From: Pedococcus cremeus | Lineage (GTDB): Bacteria; Actinomycetota; Actinomycetes; Actinomycetales; Dermatophilaceae | Direction: 5' to 3' | Assembly (NCBI RefSeq): GCF_900111375.1 | Contig: NZ_FOHB01000004.1 | Span: 186,001 to 250,000, forward strand | DNA length: 64,000 nucleotides | Part shown: piece by piece, positions 44,645-53,567 of the stretch | Layout of the letters: each line of letters begins with the position of its first letter | Numbering within the stretch: the stretch's first letter is position 1 | Position numbers and translations under genes: made by a program | Notes under the pieces: generated by a model | Database searches by the model: none | Told to the model about the DNA's origin: nothing | What the model saw: the letters and a program-made list of their open reading frames with translations, nothing else

Positions 44645-45544
44645 GTGACGCCACAGGCGCCCCCGCTGTCGCAGCAGCCGCAGCCCGACCGCGAGCTCCA
44701 TGTCGAGACACCGGACGGCGCGCTGCTGCGCGTGCTCGAGTACGGCGAGGACGACGACCCCCGCCTACCCACGGTGGTGCTCGCCCACGGGTGGACGCTC
44801 AGCCACCGGTCGTGGCTGCCGGTGCTCGATCGCCTGCGCAGCCAGCTCGACGTGCGCGTGGTCGTCTACGACCAGCGCGGCCACGGCTCCTCGACTCCCG
44901 GCCCGACGAGCCCGTCGGTGCGGGTGCTCGGCGACGACCTCGCCGCCGTCGTCTCCGCCGCCGCTCCCAAGGGCACGCTCGTGCTGGGCGGTCACTCCAT
45001 GGGCGGCATGTCGGTGCTGGCGTACGCCGGCCGGCACCGCCGCGCGTTCCGCGCCCGGGTGCGCGGCACGGTGCTCGTCTCCACGGCTGCGGGCGACCTG
45101 TCGGTGCGCCGCAGCGCACCGGAGGCGTTCGTCATGCAGGCCCTCGCCCGTATGCCGCGGCTGCCGGCCGGGCGCGCGGTCAGCCTCTTCGGCCAGCAGC
45201 ACCTGCTCTTCGGCGAGGGCGCCCGCGCCGAGGACGTCGCCGCCACCCGCGAGCAGGTCGCGGCCACCCACCTGCCGACCATCGGCCAATTCTACGCCGC
45301 CCTCGGTGACCACGACGAGCAGGAGGCCGCGGCGCAGTTCCGCGGCATCCCCACCGACATCATCGTGGGGGCCAAGGACCGGCTGACCCCGGTGCACCAC
45401 AGCGAGCGGCTGCACGAGCTCATCGAGGGCTCGGAGCTGACCGTGCTGCCCAGGCTCGGCCACATGCTGACCTACGAGGCACCCGAGGTCCTCACCAAGG
45501 CCCTGGCGTCACACGTTCACGCGGCGCAGTCCCAGTCCGGCTGA
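44645..45544 (+). CDS. alpha/beta hydrolase
   Basis: 299 residues. The oxyanion region is LAHGWTLSHRSWLPVLDRL, the nucleophile elbow GGHSMGGMSVLAYAGRH (Ser about residue 118), acid in DIIVGAKDRLTPVHHS and the final His in RLGHMLTYEAPE. YDQRGHGSSTPGPTSPS is typical of this fold. A soluble esterase or lipase-like enzyme; substrate unknown. The GTG starts 2 bp after xth, so the two are co-transcribed, although no functional link is evident. Confidence 0.88.
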   Translation: MTPQAPPLSQQPQPDRELHVETPDGALLRVLEYGEDDDPRLPTVVLAHGWTLSHRSWLPVLDRLRSQLDVRVVVYDQRGHGSSTPGPTSPSVRVLGDDLAAVVSAAAPKGTLVLGGHSMGGMSVLAYAGRHRRAFRARVRGTVLVSTAAGDLSVRRSAPEAFVMQALARMPRLPAGRAVSLFGQQHLLFGEGARAEDVAATREQVAATHLPTIGQFYAALGDHDEQEAAAQFRGIPTDIIVGAKDRLTPVHHSERLHELIEGSELTVLPRLGHMLTYEAPEVLTKALASHVHAAQSQSG

Positions 45545-45578
45545 GACCAGGGCCTCGAGCCGGGCGGCGACCTGGCGG

Positions 45579-47267
45579 TCAGGGGCGGGGCAGGTCGTCC
45601 CGGCGCACGCGGTACCAGCGGTGGTCGTAGCCCTCGAGCGCCACCTCGACGGTGCCGTCGGGCTGCGGCTCCTCCGACCCGCGGGCGACGAGGTCCTCGA
45701 GCCAGATGGGTCCCTCGCCCTCGGTGTCGCGCGGGTCGAGCGCGAAGGCCACCGTCACCGGTTCGGCGGCGAAGTTGTGCACGGCCACCACGCTCGAGCC
45801 CTCCCACGAGCACCGGTGCACCAGCACCTGGCGGAGCGGCTGCTGGAGCACGGTGAAGTCACCCCAGCCGAGCTCGGGGCACTCGCGGTAGGTCTGGATG
45901 AGGGCCCGCATGAAGTTCCAGAGCGAGTCGGGGTCGCGCTTCTGGTCGGCGACGTTGACGTGGTCGGGCCCGAACCCGCCGGGGACCACGGGCTGCACCA
46001 GCTTGCGGGCCGGGGCGGTCGAGAAGCCGCCGTTGGCGACCCGCTCCCACTGCATAGGCGTCCGCACGGCCATCCGGCCCTCGGAGGCGAGGTCCTCGCC
46101 CATGCCGATCTCCTCGCCGTAGTACAGCGTCGGGGTGCCGGGCAGCGAGAAGAGCAGGCTGTAGACCATCCGCACCCGGCGGGGGTCGGCGTCGAGCATG
46201 GGCGGCAGGCGTCGCTTGAGCCCGCGGCCGTAGATCTGCATCTCCGGCTCGGGGCCGAAGGCGGCGAACACCTCCTGGCGTTCGCTGTCGCTCAGCTTGT
46301 CGAGGGTCAGCTCGTCGTGGTTGCGCACGAACGTCGCCCACTGGCAGTCGGGGTGGATCGACGGCCGCGCCTTGAGCGCCTTGGCCAGCGGGCGGGCGTC
46401 CTGCCGGGCCAGCGAGAGGTACATCGCCTGCATGGAGATGAAGTCGAACATCATGTGCAGCTCGTCACCCGCCGTGCCGCCGAAGTACTGCCGCTGGTCC
46501 TTGTGCGGCAGGTTCACCTCGCCGAGCAGGATGCCGTCGCCGCGCCGCCGCCCGAGGAACGCCCGCAGCTCCTTGAGGTACTCGTGCGGGTCGCCGGGCA
46601 CGTCCGGCGCCTCGGTGTCGATGTCGTCGACGAGGAACGGGACGGCGTCGACGCGGAAGCCGGCCATCCCCACCTGGAGCCAGAAGCCGATCGACTTCGC
46701 GATCTGGTCGCGCACCGCCGGGTTGCCGAAGTTGAGGTCGGGCTGGCAGCGGTAGAAGTGGTGGAGGTACCACTCGCCCGTCTTCTCGTCGAGCTCCCAG
46801 ATGCTGTCCTCCTTGTCGGGGAAGACGACCTTGTCGGAGGTGTCGGGCGGCGGGTCGGAGCGCCACACGTAGAAGTCGCGGTACGGGTTGTCCTTGCTGC
46901 GCCGGGCCGCCTTGAACCACGGGTGCTGGTCGGAGGTGTGGTTGACGACGAGGTCGGCGATGACCCGTATGCCGCGGTCGTTGGCCGTGCGGATCAGCTC
47001 GACGAGGTCGCCGTGCGTACCGAGCCGCGGGTCGACGCCGAAGAGGTCGGTGACGTCGTAGCCGTCGTCGCGGTCCGGCGACGGGTAGAACGGCATCAGC
47101 CACAGGCAGGTGATGCCGAGCTCGGCTAGGTAGTCGATCCGCTGGGTCAGGCCGGGCAGGTCGCCGATGCCGTCGCCGTTGCCGTCGAAGTAGGTCTCGA
47201 CGTCGACGCAGTAGATGACGGCGTTCTTCCACCACAGGTCACTGGTGTTGGACAGGCGTGTGGTCAC
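45579..47267 (-). CDS. GH13 trehalose-synthase-like alpha-glucan enzyme
   Basis: 562 residues, close in length and order to trehalose synthase (TreS) but without its kinase or maltokinase fusion. WWKNAVIYCVDVETYFDGNG, ELGITCLWLMPFYPSPDRDD and IRVIADLVVNHTSDQHPWF are GH13 conserved regions; the nucleophile Asp is in AGFRVDAVPFLVD, the acid/base Glu in LLGEVNLPHKD and the third Asp in FVRNHDELTLD. Maltose-trehalose isomerase or alpha-glucosidase activity are both possible. The loop after the acid/base Glu (EVNLPHKDQRQYFGG) differs from the EANQWP form I recall for true TreS. GAGGAGG precedes the GTG. Confidence 0.88.
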   Translation of the reverse strand: MTTRLSNTSDLWWKNAVIYCVDVETYFDGNGDGIGDLPGLTQRIDYLAELGITCLWLMPFYPSPDRDDGYDVTDLFGVDPRLGTHGDLVELIRTANDRGIRVIADLVVNHTSDQHPWFKAARRSKDNPYRDFYVWRSDPPPDTSDKVVFPDKEDSIWELDEKTGEWYLHHFYRCQPDLNFGNPAVRDQIAKSIGFWLQVGMAGFRVDAVPFLVDDIDTEAPDVPGDPHEYLKELRAFLGRRRGDGILLGEVNLPHKDQRQYFGGTAGDELHMMFDFISMQAMYLSLARQDARPLAKALKARPSIHPDCQWATFVRNHDELTLDKLSDSERQEVFAAFGPEPEMQIYGRGLKRRLPPMLDADPRRVRMVYSLLFSLPGTPTLYYGEEIGMGEDLASEGRMAVRTPMQWERVANGGFSTAPARKLVQPVVPGGFGPDHVNVADQKRDPDSLWNFMRALIQTYRECPELGWGDFTVLQQPLRQVLVHRCSWEGSSVVAVHNFAAEPVTVAFALDPRDTEGEGPIWLEDLVARGSEEPQPDGTVEVALEGYDHRWYRVRRDDLPRP

Positions 47268-47307
47268 GGTGCCTCCTCAGGCGCTGGGGCGTGCGGACCC
47301 GGGCGGG

Positions 47308-47772
47308 TCACGCGCCCTTCTCCGTCGCGAGCTCCTCGGCCGAGCAGTCCTCGGGGGAGGCCTCGTGTCCGTGTCGGCCCTTGGTGCGCTCGCGGGTCTT
47401 CATCTCCGCCTCGTAGACGTGCCGCTGGCCGCCCATCAGCTCGTCGCGCACGAGCTGGTCGATGCGCTTGAAGTCGGCGTAGTAGCCGGCGTCGAACGCC
47501 TCCACGATCTGGAAGGTCCACATGCCCGGCAGCACGTTGCGACCGACCATGTCGCGGTCGACCGTGTCGGCGAGCTCCTCGTGCCCGGCCTTGCGGAGCA
47601 GCTCGACGGCCTCGCCCAGCGCCAGGTCGGCGGTGCCGACGAGGCGGTGCAGGCCGTAGAGCCGTCCGCGCACCTCCTCGATGGCCTCGAAGGCCTCGCT
47701 CACCTTGCCCACGGCCTCGACCGTGGCGTCGCTGGCGCCCGGCGGGCGCTTGTGCAGGGGCTCGTCGGTCAT
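47308..47772 (-). CDS. conserved actinobacterial protein of unknown function
   Basis: 154 residues, soluble and mainly helical. Central segment VGKVSEAFEAIEEVRGRLYG, then FDAGYYADFKRIDQLVRDEL and a charged tail (EMKTRERTKGRHGHEASPED). No motif or fold that I recognise. It lies between clpB and the GH13 gene on the same strand (40-bp gap to GH13), so it may share a transcript with one of them. Confidence 0.7.
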   Translation of the reverse strand: MTDEPLHKRPPGASDATVEAVGKVSEAFEAIEEVRGRLYGLHRLVGTADLALGEAVELLRKAGHEELADTVDRDMVGRNVLPGMWTFQIVEAFDAGYYADFKRIDQLVRDELMGGQRHVYEAEMKTRERTKGRHGHEASPEDCSAEELATEKGA

Positions 47773-47847
47773 GGGCCCAGTGTGGCGGCGCCCCCGCGGC
47801 TCCGCACAGGAACGCCGTCACCTCCGTCACCCACGGACCTGGCCGGG

Positions 47848-50451
47848 TCAGGCCACGGCGTGGTCGACCCCGCGTACGACCAGCCCGTCGAGGGTGTCGT
47901 CGCGGTCGACGAGCACCGTGTCGCCGTCGCGCACCTCGCCGGCGAGCAGCGCCTTCGCGAGGCGGTCGCCGATCTCCTTCTGCACCAGTCGGCGCAGCGG
48001 CCGGGCGCCGTAGGAGGGGTCGTAGCCGGTGAGGGCCAGCCACTCGCGGGCCGCGTCGGTCACGTCGAGGGTGATCCGGCGGTCGGCCAGGCGGGTGCCC
48101 AGCTGGCGCACCTGCAGGTCGACGATGTGGGCGAGCTCCTCGGTGGTGAGCGGGTCGAACACCACGACCTCGTCGAGCCGGTTGAGGAACTCCGGCTTGA
48201 AGGCGGCTCGCACCGCCGCCATGACGGCCTCCTTCTTGTCCTCGGGCGCCATCACCGGGTCGATGAGGAACTGCGAGCCGAGGTTGGAGGTCATCACGAG
48301 GATGACGTTGCGGAAGTCGACGGTGCGGCCCTGGCCGTCGGTGAGCCGACCGTCGTCGAGCACCTGGAGCAGGATGTCGAAGGTCTCCGGGTGGGCCTTC
48401 TCGACCTCGTCGAGCAGCACGACCGAGTAGGGCCGGCGGCGCACCGCCTCGGTGAGCTGGCCGCCCTCCTCGTAGCCGACGTAGCCGGGCGGGGCTCCGA
48501 TGAGTCGGGCCACGGCGTGCCGCTCGGAGTACTCGCTCATGTCGATGCGGACCATCGCCCGCTCGTCGTCGAAGAGGAAGTCGGCGAGCGACTTGGCGAG
48601 CTCGGTCTTGCCGACACCGGTCGGGCCGAGGAAGAGGAAGCTGCCGGTCGGGCGGTCGGGGTCGGCGAGGCCGGCTCGGCTGCGGCGCACGGCGTCGCTG
48701 ACGGCTCGGACGGCCGACTCCTGGCCGATGAGCCGGGAGCCGACGATCGACTCCATGCTCAGCAGCTTCTCGGTCTCGCCCTGCAGCAGGCGGCCGGCCG
48801 GGATGCCGGTCCAGGCGCTGATGACCTCGGCGATGTCGTCGGCGCCCACGCGCTCCTTGACCATCGGGGCCTCGGCACCCGGTGCGGCCGAGGCACCGGC
48901 GGCCTCTGCCTCGGTGGCGGCGGCCAGCTCCTTCTCGAGCGTCGGGATGTCGCCGTAGAGCAGCTTGGAGGCACCGCCGTAGTCGCCCTCGCGCTGGAGG
49001 CGGTCGGCCTGGGTGCGCAGGTCGTCGAGCTTCGCCTTGAGCTCGCCGACCCGGTTCAGGCCCGACTTCTCCTGCTCCCAGCGGGCGTTGAGCGCGGCGA
49101 GCTGCTCGCTCCGGTCGGCGAGGGTCTTGCGCAGGGCCTCGAGCCGCTCCCTGGACGCCTCGTCGGTCTCGTTCTGCAGGTGCAGCTCCTCCATCTTCAG
49201 CCGGTCGACGGCACGGCGGAGCTCGTCGATCTCGACCGGGCTGGAGTCGATCTCCATGCGCAGGCGCGAGGCGGCCTCGTCGACGAGGTCGATGGCCTTG
49301 TCGGGCAGCTGCCGGCCGGTGATGTAGCGGTCCGACAGGCTGGCCGCGGCGACGAGGGCGGTGTCCTCGATCTCGACCTTGTGGTGCGCCTCGTAGCGCT
49401 CCTTGAGGCCGCGCAGGATCGCGATGGTGTCCTCGACGCTCGGCTCGCCGACGAAGACCTGCTGGAAGCGGCGCTCGAGCGCGGCGTCCTTCTCGATGTG
49501 CTCGCGGTACTCGTCGAGCGTCGTGGCGCCGACCATGCGCAGCTCACCACGGGCGAGCAGCGGCTTGAGCATGTTGCCGGCGTCCATGGCGGACTCGCCG
49601 GTGGCGCCCGCACCGACGACGGTGTGCAGCTCGTCGATGAAGGTGATGACCCGCCCGTTGCTGTCCCTGATCTCCTCGAGCACGGCCTTGAGGCGCTCCT
49701 CGAACTCACCGCGGTACTTCGCGCCGGCGACCATGGCGCCGAGGTCGAGGCTGATGAGCTGCTTGTCGCGCAGCGACTCGGGCACGTCGCCGTCGACGAT
49801 GCGCTGGGCCAGCCCCTCGACGACGGCGGTCTTGCCGACGCCGGGCTCGCCGATGAGCACCGGGTTGTTCTTGGTGCGGCGCGAGAGCACCTGCACCACG
49901 CGGCGGATCTCGGCGTCACGGCCGATGACGGGGTCGAGCCGGCCGTCGCGCGCCATCTGGGTCAGGTCGGTGCCGTACTTCTCGAGGGCCTCCCCGGCCT
50001 CCGCGGGCGTCTCGCTGGTGACCTTCCGGCCCCCTCGCAGCGCGTCGACCTTGGCCTCCATGTCCTTGGCACCGCGCTTCTCCACGGCGGCGAGGTGGCC
50101 GGTCTCCGCGAGCGCGAGCAGGAGCAGGTCGAGTGCGAGGTAGGTGTCGCCCTTGGCCCGCATCAGGGTGTCGGCCTGCTGGAGGACCGCCGCGGCGTCC
50201 CGTCCGAGACCCGGCGGCTGGGCGGCACCCGAGGTGGTGGGCAGCGCGCGGAGCCGCGCGTCGGCCTGCCCCAGCACGTGCGCCGCACCGGTGCCGGCTG
50301 CCTGCAGCAGGGCGTCGGCCTGGGCGGTGTCGAGCTGGATGAGGGCGCTCGTGAGGTGGTCGGGGGTGATCTCGGGGTGGCCCGCGGCCTGCGCGGCACG
50401 CTGCGCGAGGGCGAGCGTCTCGGCCACCTTGGCGGTCGGCTTCAGCTCCAT
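47848..50451 (-). CDS. clpB: ATP-dependent disaggregase ClpB
   Basis: 867 residues, full-length ClpB. An N-terminal Clp_N domain ([20 protein letters not shown]), first AAA+ module with Walker [16 protein letters not shown], a coiled-coil M domain (about residues 400-530; [20 protein letters not shown]), second AAA+ with [18 protein letters not shown] and a C-terminal D2 domain. It threads aggregated proteins through a hexamer with DnaK help. Start ATG 50451. A HAIR-like inverted repeat 70 bp upstream suggests HspR repression, as for Streptomyces clpB. Confidence 0.96.
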   Translation of the reverse strand: MELKPTAKVAETLALAQRAAQAAGHPEITPDHLTSALIQLDTAQADALLQAAGTGAAHVLGQADARLRALPTTSGAAQPPGLGRDAAAVLQQADTLMRAKGDTYLALDLLLLALAETGHLAAVEKRGAKDMEAKVDALRGGRKVTSETPAEAGEALEKYGTDLTQMARDGRLDPVIGRDAEIRRVVQVLSRRTKNNPVLIGEPGVGKTAVVEGLAQRIVDGDVPESLRDKQLISLDLGAMVAGAKYRGEFEERLKAVLEEIRDSNGRVITFIDELHTVVGAGATGESAMDAGNMLKPLLARGELRMVGATTLDEYREHIEKDAALERRFQQVFVGEPSVEDTIAILRGLKERYEAHHKVEIEDTALVAAASLSDRYITGRQLPDKAIDLVDEAASRLRMEIDSSPVEIDELRRAVDRLKMEELHLQNETDEASRERLEALRKTLADRSEQLAALNARWEQEKSGLNRVGELKAKLDDLRTQADRLQREGDYGGASKLLYGDIPTLEKELAAATEAEAAGASAAPGAEAPMVKERVGADDIAEVISAWTGIPAGRLLQGETEKLLSMESIVGSRLIGQESAVRAVSDAVRRSRAGLADPDRPTGSFLFLGPTGVGKTELAKSLADFLFDDERAMVRIDMSEYSERHAVARLIGAPPGYVGYEEGGQLTEAVRRRPYSVVLLDEVEKAHPETFDILLQVLDDGRLTDGQGRTVDFRNVILVMTSNLGSQFLIDPVMAPEDKKEAVMAAVRAAFKPEFLNRLDEVVVFDPLTTEELAHIVDLQVRQLGTRLADRRITLDVTDAAREWLALTGYDPSYGARPLRRLVQKEIGDRLAKALLAGEVRDGDTVLVDRDDTLDGLVVRGVDHAVA

Positions 50452-50520
50452 GGGTGTGGTGTCTCCTGTGAGGTGCGTCGGTGAGGTGCGTCGTGACTCA
50501 CGCGGTTCAACCCGCTCAAA

Positions 50521-50541
50521 CTTGAGTGTATTCCGCTCAAC
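50521..50541 (-). promoter_or_regulatory. HAIR-like operator (HspR) upstream of clpB
   Basis: CTTGAGT (50521-50527), 7 nt, GCTCAAC (50535-50541). The HspR/HAIR consensus is CTTGAGT-N7-ACTCAAG; the left half is perfect and the right keeps CTCAA. Extra half-site-like copies (GGTTCAA, CGCTCAAA) adjoin at about 50504-50520. Confidence 0.75.
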
Positions 50542-50561
50542 TTCGTGCTGCAGGAGAAGCG

Positions 50562-52076
50562 TCAGCTTCCCCGTGAGACGTAGACCCGCCAGCCGTGCGG
50601 GAGGTCCTTGGCCGGCAGCGCCTTCCATCCCTTCGCGTAGGAGGGGCGGGCCTGCCCGGAGCGCAGCACGAGGGCCACGTGCTGCCGGGTGGCCTCCGCG
50701 CGCAGGTCGGCGAGGGTGAACGGCTCGTCGCCGGGATTCGTCTTGATGCGCACGGCGTCGCACCGGGCGACGTAGGCCACCGGGGCCGCGTCAGAACCGA
50801 TGAGCATGCAGGGTGGGGAGACACCGTGCCGGGCCATCGCCGCGGCCAGGGCCACCAGGTGCTGACGTCCGGGATTCGAGCCGGCCACGATCGAGGTCAG
50901 CTGCCGGTACTGCACGACGAGCTGACCGGCGAGCAGCACCGCGACGAGACCGGCGACCGCCGGACGGACGACGCCCGAGGGACGAAGGCAGAGGTGGCGC
51001 AACGCCTGGGCCGCGGGCAGGGCCAGCAGGGCGTAGGCCGGCAGCAGGAACCGCGGCGCGGCATACCCGACCAGGAGGAGGTAGGGCAGGGCCAGGACCC
51101 CGCCGACGAAGGCGGGCAGCAGCACGGCTGACCGGGGGATGCCGCGGAAGCCCACCGCCGCGACCTCCGCCGAACCGCCGACCCTCGGGCGCGAGCGCAG
51201 CACCAGCCAGACGGCGACGGCGACGAGCGCCGCGCCCGCGACCCACCACATCAGGCCGGTCAGCGGGATCGGCTGGGTCGCGCGGTTGCAGGGGCGGCAC
51301 AGCAGGGGCCCGTCGAGTGCCCGCAGCTCGTAGTCGGGCACGAACCGCTGGCCGGTGCTCTGGGTGCTGATGGCGCGCCGGACCCGTGCGAAGAGGCCGT
51401 CGTAGCGCTGCTGCGCCTCGATGACCCACGGCAGGGCGCCCAGCACGGCCCCGACGACCGGAGGAGCAAGGAGGGACACGGCACGCCGGCGCCAGCGGGG
51501 GTGCAGCAGCACCGCGACGGCGAGCGCACCGACGAGGGGCACGACGTCGCCGGGCCGGATCAGCGTCGCGGCGGCGACCGCTGCGCCCCCGGCCCAGGGC
51601 AGCCAGCTCGGCCCCCTGCGCAGGGCGGCACAGAGCAGGGCCCCGGTGGCGAGCACCCCTGCCAGGGCGACCGGCACATTGGGCATCAGGCTCGGTGCGT
51701 AGAACAGCGTGATCCACAACGACCCGAAGCCGAGGGCCGCCAGCGGCACGGAGGCGTCGGGGCGCACCCGCAGCCACACGGCATACGCGAGGTAGAGCAC
51801 CACGGAGGCGAGCACGGCGAGGTAGACGCGCAGCGCGACCGTCGACCCGGTGACGGCCTGGAGCGGGGCGGCGATCCACGGCATGCCCCGGGCGCGGGGC
51901 GCCGTGAAGAGGAGCGCCGGGCGCCGTGGGTCGTCCTGGCTGGCGTAGATGGACTCGTCCCAGCCCAGCGGGAGGTCGCGGACGAGGAGGACCTGGGCGA
52001 CGCCGAAGGCCACCGCGACGACGGCCAGCCACGCGCGCGGTGTGAGCCGCTCGCCGAGGCGGCCTGCAAAGCCCAT
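50562..52076 (-). CDS. GT-C family membrane glycosyltransferase-like protein
   Basis: 504 residues, about 10-12 membrane helices. The first loop holds LPLGWDESIYASQDDPRRPA, the Asp-Glu motif of GT-C (PMT/ArnT/GT39-type) lipid-linked sugar transferases. After the helices comes a soluble C-terminal domain (CMLIGSDAAPVAYVARCDAV and LPHGWRVYVSRGS) outside the membrane. The donor would be a polyprenyl-phosphate sugar; the acceptor is unknown. ATG 52076 was chosen by homology. Lies 110 bp upstream of clpB on the same strand. Confidence 0.8.
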   Translation of the reverse strand: MGFAGRLGERLTPRAWLAVVAVAFGVAQVLLVRDLPLGWDESIYASQDDPRRPALLFTAPRARGMPWIAAPLQAVTGSTVALRVYLAVLASVVLYLAYAVWLRVRPDASVPLAALGFGSLWITLFYAPSLMPNVPVALAGVLATGALLCAALRRGPSWLPWAGGAAVAAATLIRPGDVVPLVGALAVAVLLHPRWRRRAVSLLAPPVVGAVLGALPWVIEAQQRYDGLFARVRRAISTQSTGQRFVPDYELRALDGPLLCRPCNRATQPIPLTGLMWWVAGAALVAVAVWLVLRSRPRVGGSAEVAAVGFRGIPRSAVLLPAFVGGVLALPYLLLVGYAAPRFLLPAYALLALPAAQALRHLCLRPSGVVRPAVAGLVAVLLAGQLVVQYRQLTSIVAGSNPGRQHLVALAAAMARHGVSPPCMLIGSDAAPVAYVARCDAVRIKTNPGDEPFTLADLRAEATRQHVALVLRSGQARPSYAKGWKALPAKDLPHGWRVYVSRGS

Positions 52077-52158
52077 GCGGGCCAGTCTGCGTCCCCGGAG
52101 CGGCGGCCGCGACCCCCACGCACGAGGACGCTCGGGTCGCGGGCGGCCCACTGCGGCA

Positions 52159-52164
52159 TACGGT
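52159..52164 (+). promoter_or_regulatory. -10 box for leaderless deazaflavin reductase gene
   Basis: TACGGT inside GGCATACGGT, 6 nt before the GTG at 52171. The recurrent GGCATAC word again overlaps the box. Confidence 0.45.
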
Positions 52165-52170
52165 GAGGGG

Positions 52171-52581
52171 GTGCCCATCCCCATGGCCGTCGCACGCTTC
52201 AACCGCCGGGTGACCAACCGGGTCACGACGCCGGTGCTGCGGCGGCTGCCCGGCTTCGGCGTGGTGCACCACGTCGGGCGGCGGTCCGGCCGCCCGTACC
52301 GCACGCCGGTCAACATCTTCGAGGTGGACGGCGACTACGTCGTCGCCCTCACCTATGGGCGCGAGACGGACTGGGTGCGCAACGTCGTCGCCGCCGGCGG
52401 CTGCGAGCTCGAGGTGCGCGGACGGCGCGTGCGGTGCACCGCGCCACGGCTGGAGCACGACCCGACGGCTGGCCGGATCCGCCTGCCCGAGCGCCCCGTG
52501 CTGCGCCTGCTCGGCGTGGCCGACTTCCTCCGGCTGACGCCGTTGCACGACGGCCGCGCCGGCGCCCCGCCGCGCGGATAG
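52171..52581 (+). CDS. deazaflavin-dependent nitroreductase family protein (Ddn-like)
   Basis: 136 residues. FNRRVTNRVTTPVLRRLPGF then VVHHVGRRSGRPYRTPVNIF is the typical F420-binding (split-barrel) nitroreductase start; DYVVALTYGRETDWVRNVVA and CELEVRGRRVRCTAPRL follow. These use cofactor F420H2 in actinobacteria. The substrate is unknown. The GTG at 52171 fits a leaderless transcript; the in-frame ATG at 52183 is an alternative. Its stop codon forms part of the next gene's -10 box. Confidence 0.85.
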   Translation: MPIPMAVARFNRRVTNRVTTPVLRRLPGFGVVHHVGRRSGRPYRTPVNIFEVDGDYVVALTYGRETDWVRNVVAAGGCELEVRGRRVRCTAPRLEHDPTAGRIRLPERPVLRLLGVADFLRLTPLHDGRAGAPPRG

Positions 52582-52584
52582 CCT
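52579..52584 (+). promoter_or_regulatory. -10 box overlapping a stop codon
   Basis: TAGCCT whose first three bases are the stop of the reductase gene, 6 nt before ATG 52591. The next gene may therefore have its own leaderless mRNA. Confidence 0.45.
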
Positions 52585-52590
52585 TCAGGC

Positions 52591-53403
52591 ATGGCCTCGC
52601 CCGCACCGACCTCGGCCGACCGGGCACGCCAGGTCGGCGTCACCGTCAGCGAGGTGCTCTGCGTGCTCGGCACGCTCGTGGGCGTCGGCGTCATCGGGGG
52701 CACCGAGGTGCCGGAGAGCTCCGGCGGCGCCCTCGCGGCCGACGCCACCCTGCTCGCGCCGGCGGGGGCGGCCTTCTCGATCTGGTCGGTGGTTCACGCC
52801 GGGCTCGCCGCCTACACGCTCTGGCAGTGGCTGCCCGGGCAGGCCACCGACGAGCGGTACCGGCAGACCGGCTGGCTGGCAGCGGCCTCCATGCTGCTCA
52901 ACGCCCTGTGGCTGCTGGTCACCCGGCAGGGCTGGATCTGGGTGAGCGTCGTGGTCATCGCAGCCCTGGTCGTCGTGCTGGGTGTGCTCGTGCGGCGGCT
53001 GACCGAGCACCCGTCGTTCGGCGTCGTCGAGACGGCCGTGGTCGACGGCACCTTCGGGCTATACCTCGGCTGGGTCTGCGTGGCCACCTGCGCCAACGTC
53101 ACCGCCGCGCTCGTGTCCAGCGGCGTCGACCCCGGTCCGCCGGTGAGCGAGGTGTGGGCCGTGGCCGTGCTCGCGCTCGTGGCGGGGCTCGGCGTGCTGC
53201 TCGCCCGCCGCCTCGACGGCCGGTATGCCGTGGCCCTCGCCATCGCGTGGGGCCTGTTCTGGATCGCGGTGGGCCGGGCCACCGACGAGCCGCGCTCGAC
53301 GGTGACGGCCTGGGCCGCCGTCGCCGCCGCCCTCGTGGTGGTCGTGGCGACCGCCCGCCGGAAAGGCCGCTACCGCGGGCCGGTCGACGACAGCACCGGC
53401 TGA
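52591..53403 (+). CDS. TspO/MBR-like tryptophan-rich membrane protein
   Basis: 270 residues, about seven to eight helices. AAFSIWSVVHAGLAAYTLWQ, the WLAAASMLLNALWLLVTRQG and IWVSVVVIAALVVVLGVLVR helices, and YLGWVCVATCANVTAALV resemble the Trp-rich sensory protein (TspO) fold, longer at the C-terminus (AIAWGLFWIAVGRATDEP). TspO proteins bind tetrapyrroles or lipids; the assignment rests on the WS...AAYTLWQ and YLGWV segments and is moderate. C-terminal tail is basic. Confidence 0.68.
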   Translation: MASPAPTSADRARQVGVTVSEVLCVLGTLVGVGVIGGTEVPESSGGALAADATLLAPAGAAFSIWSVVHAGLAAYTLWQWLPGQATDERYRQTGWLAAASMLLNALWLLVTRQGWIWVSVVVIAALVVVLGVLVRRLTEHPSFGVVETAVVDGTFGLYLGWVCVATCANVTAALVSSGVDPGPPVSEVWAVAVLALVAGLGVLLARRLDGRYAVALAIAWGLFWIAVGRATDEPRSTVTAWAAVAAALVVVVATARRKGRYRGPVDDSTG

Positions 53404-53567
53404 CGGATCGGGCCCGTGGCAGCAGCCACAGGGAGACGGCCCGGTTCCACCATGCGGGCCCGGGCCCCTCCGCGGCGGCCGGTTGCTCCAAGATCGACGG
53501 TGACCCAGCACCGGCCGGTGGAGGTGCGGTGACTGGGCGGAGGCGCAGAGACACCAGTGGAGGCGCA

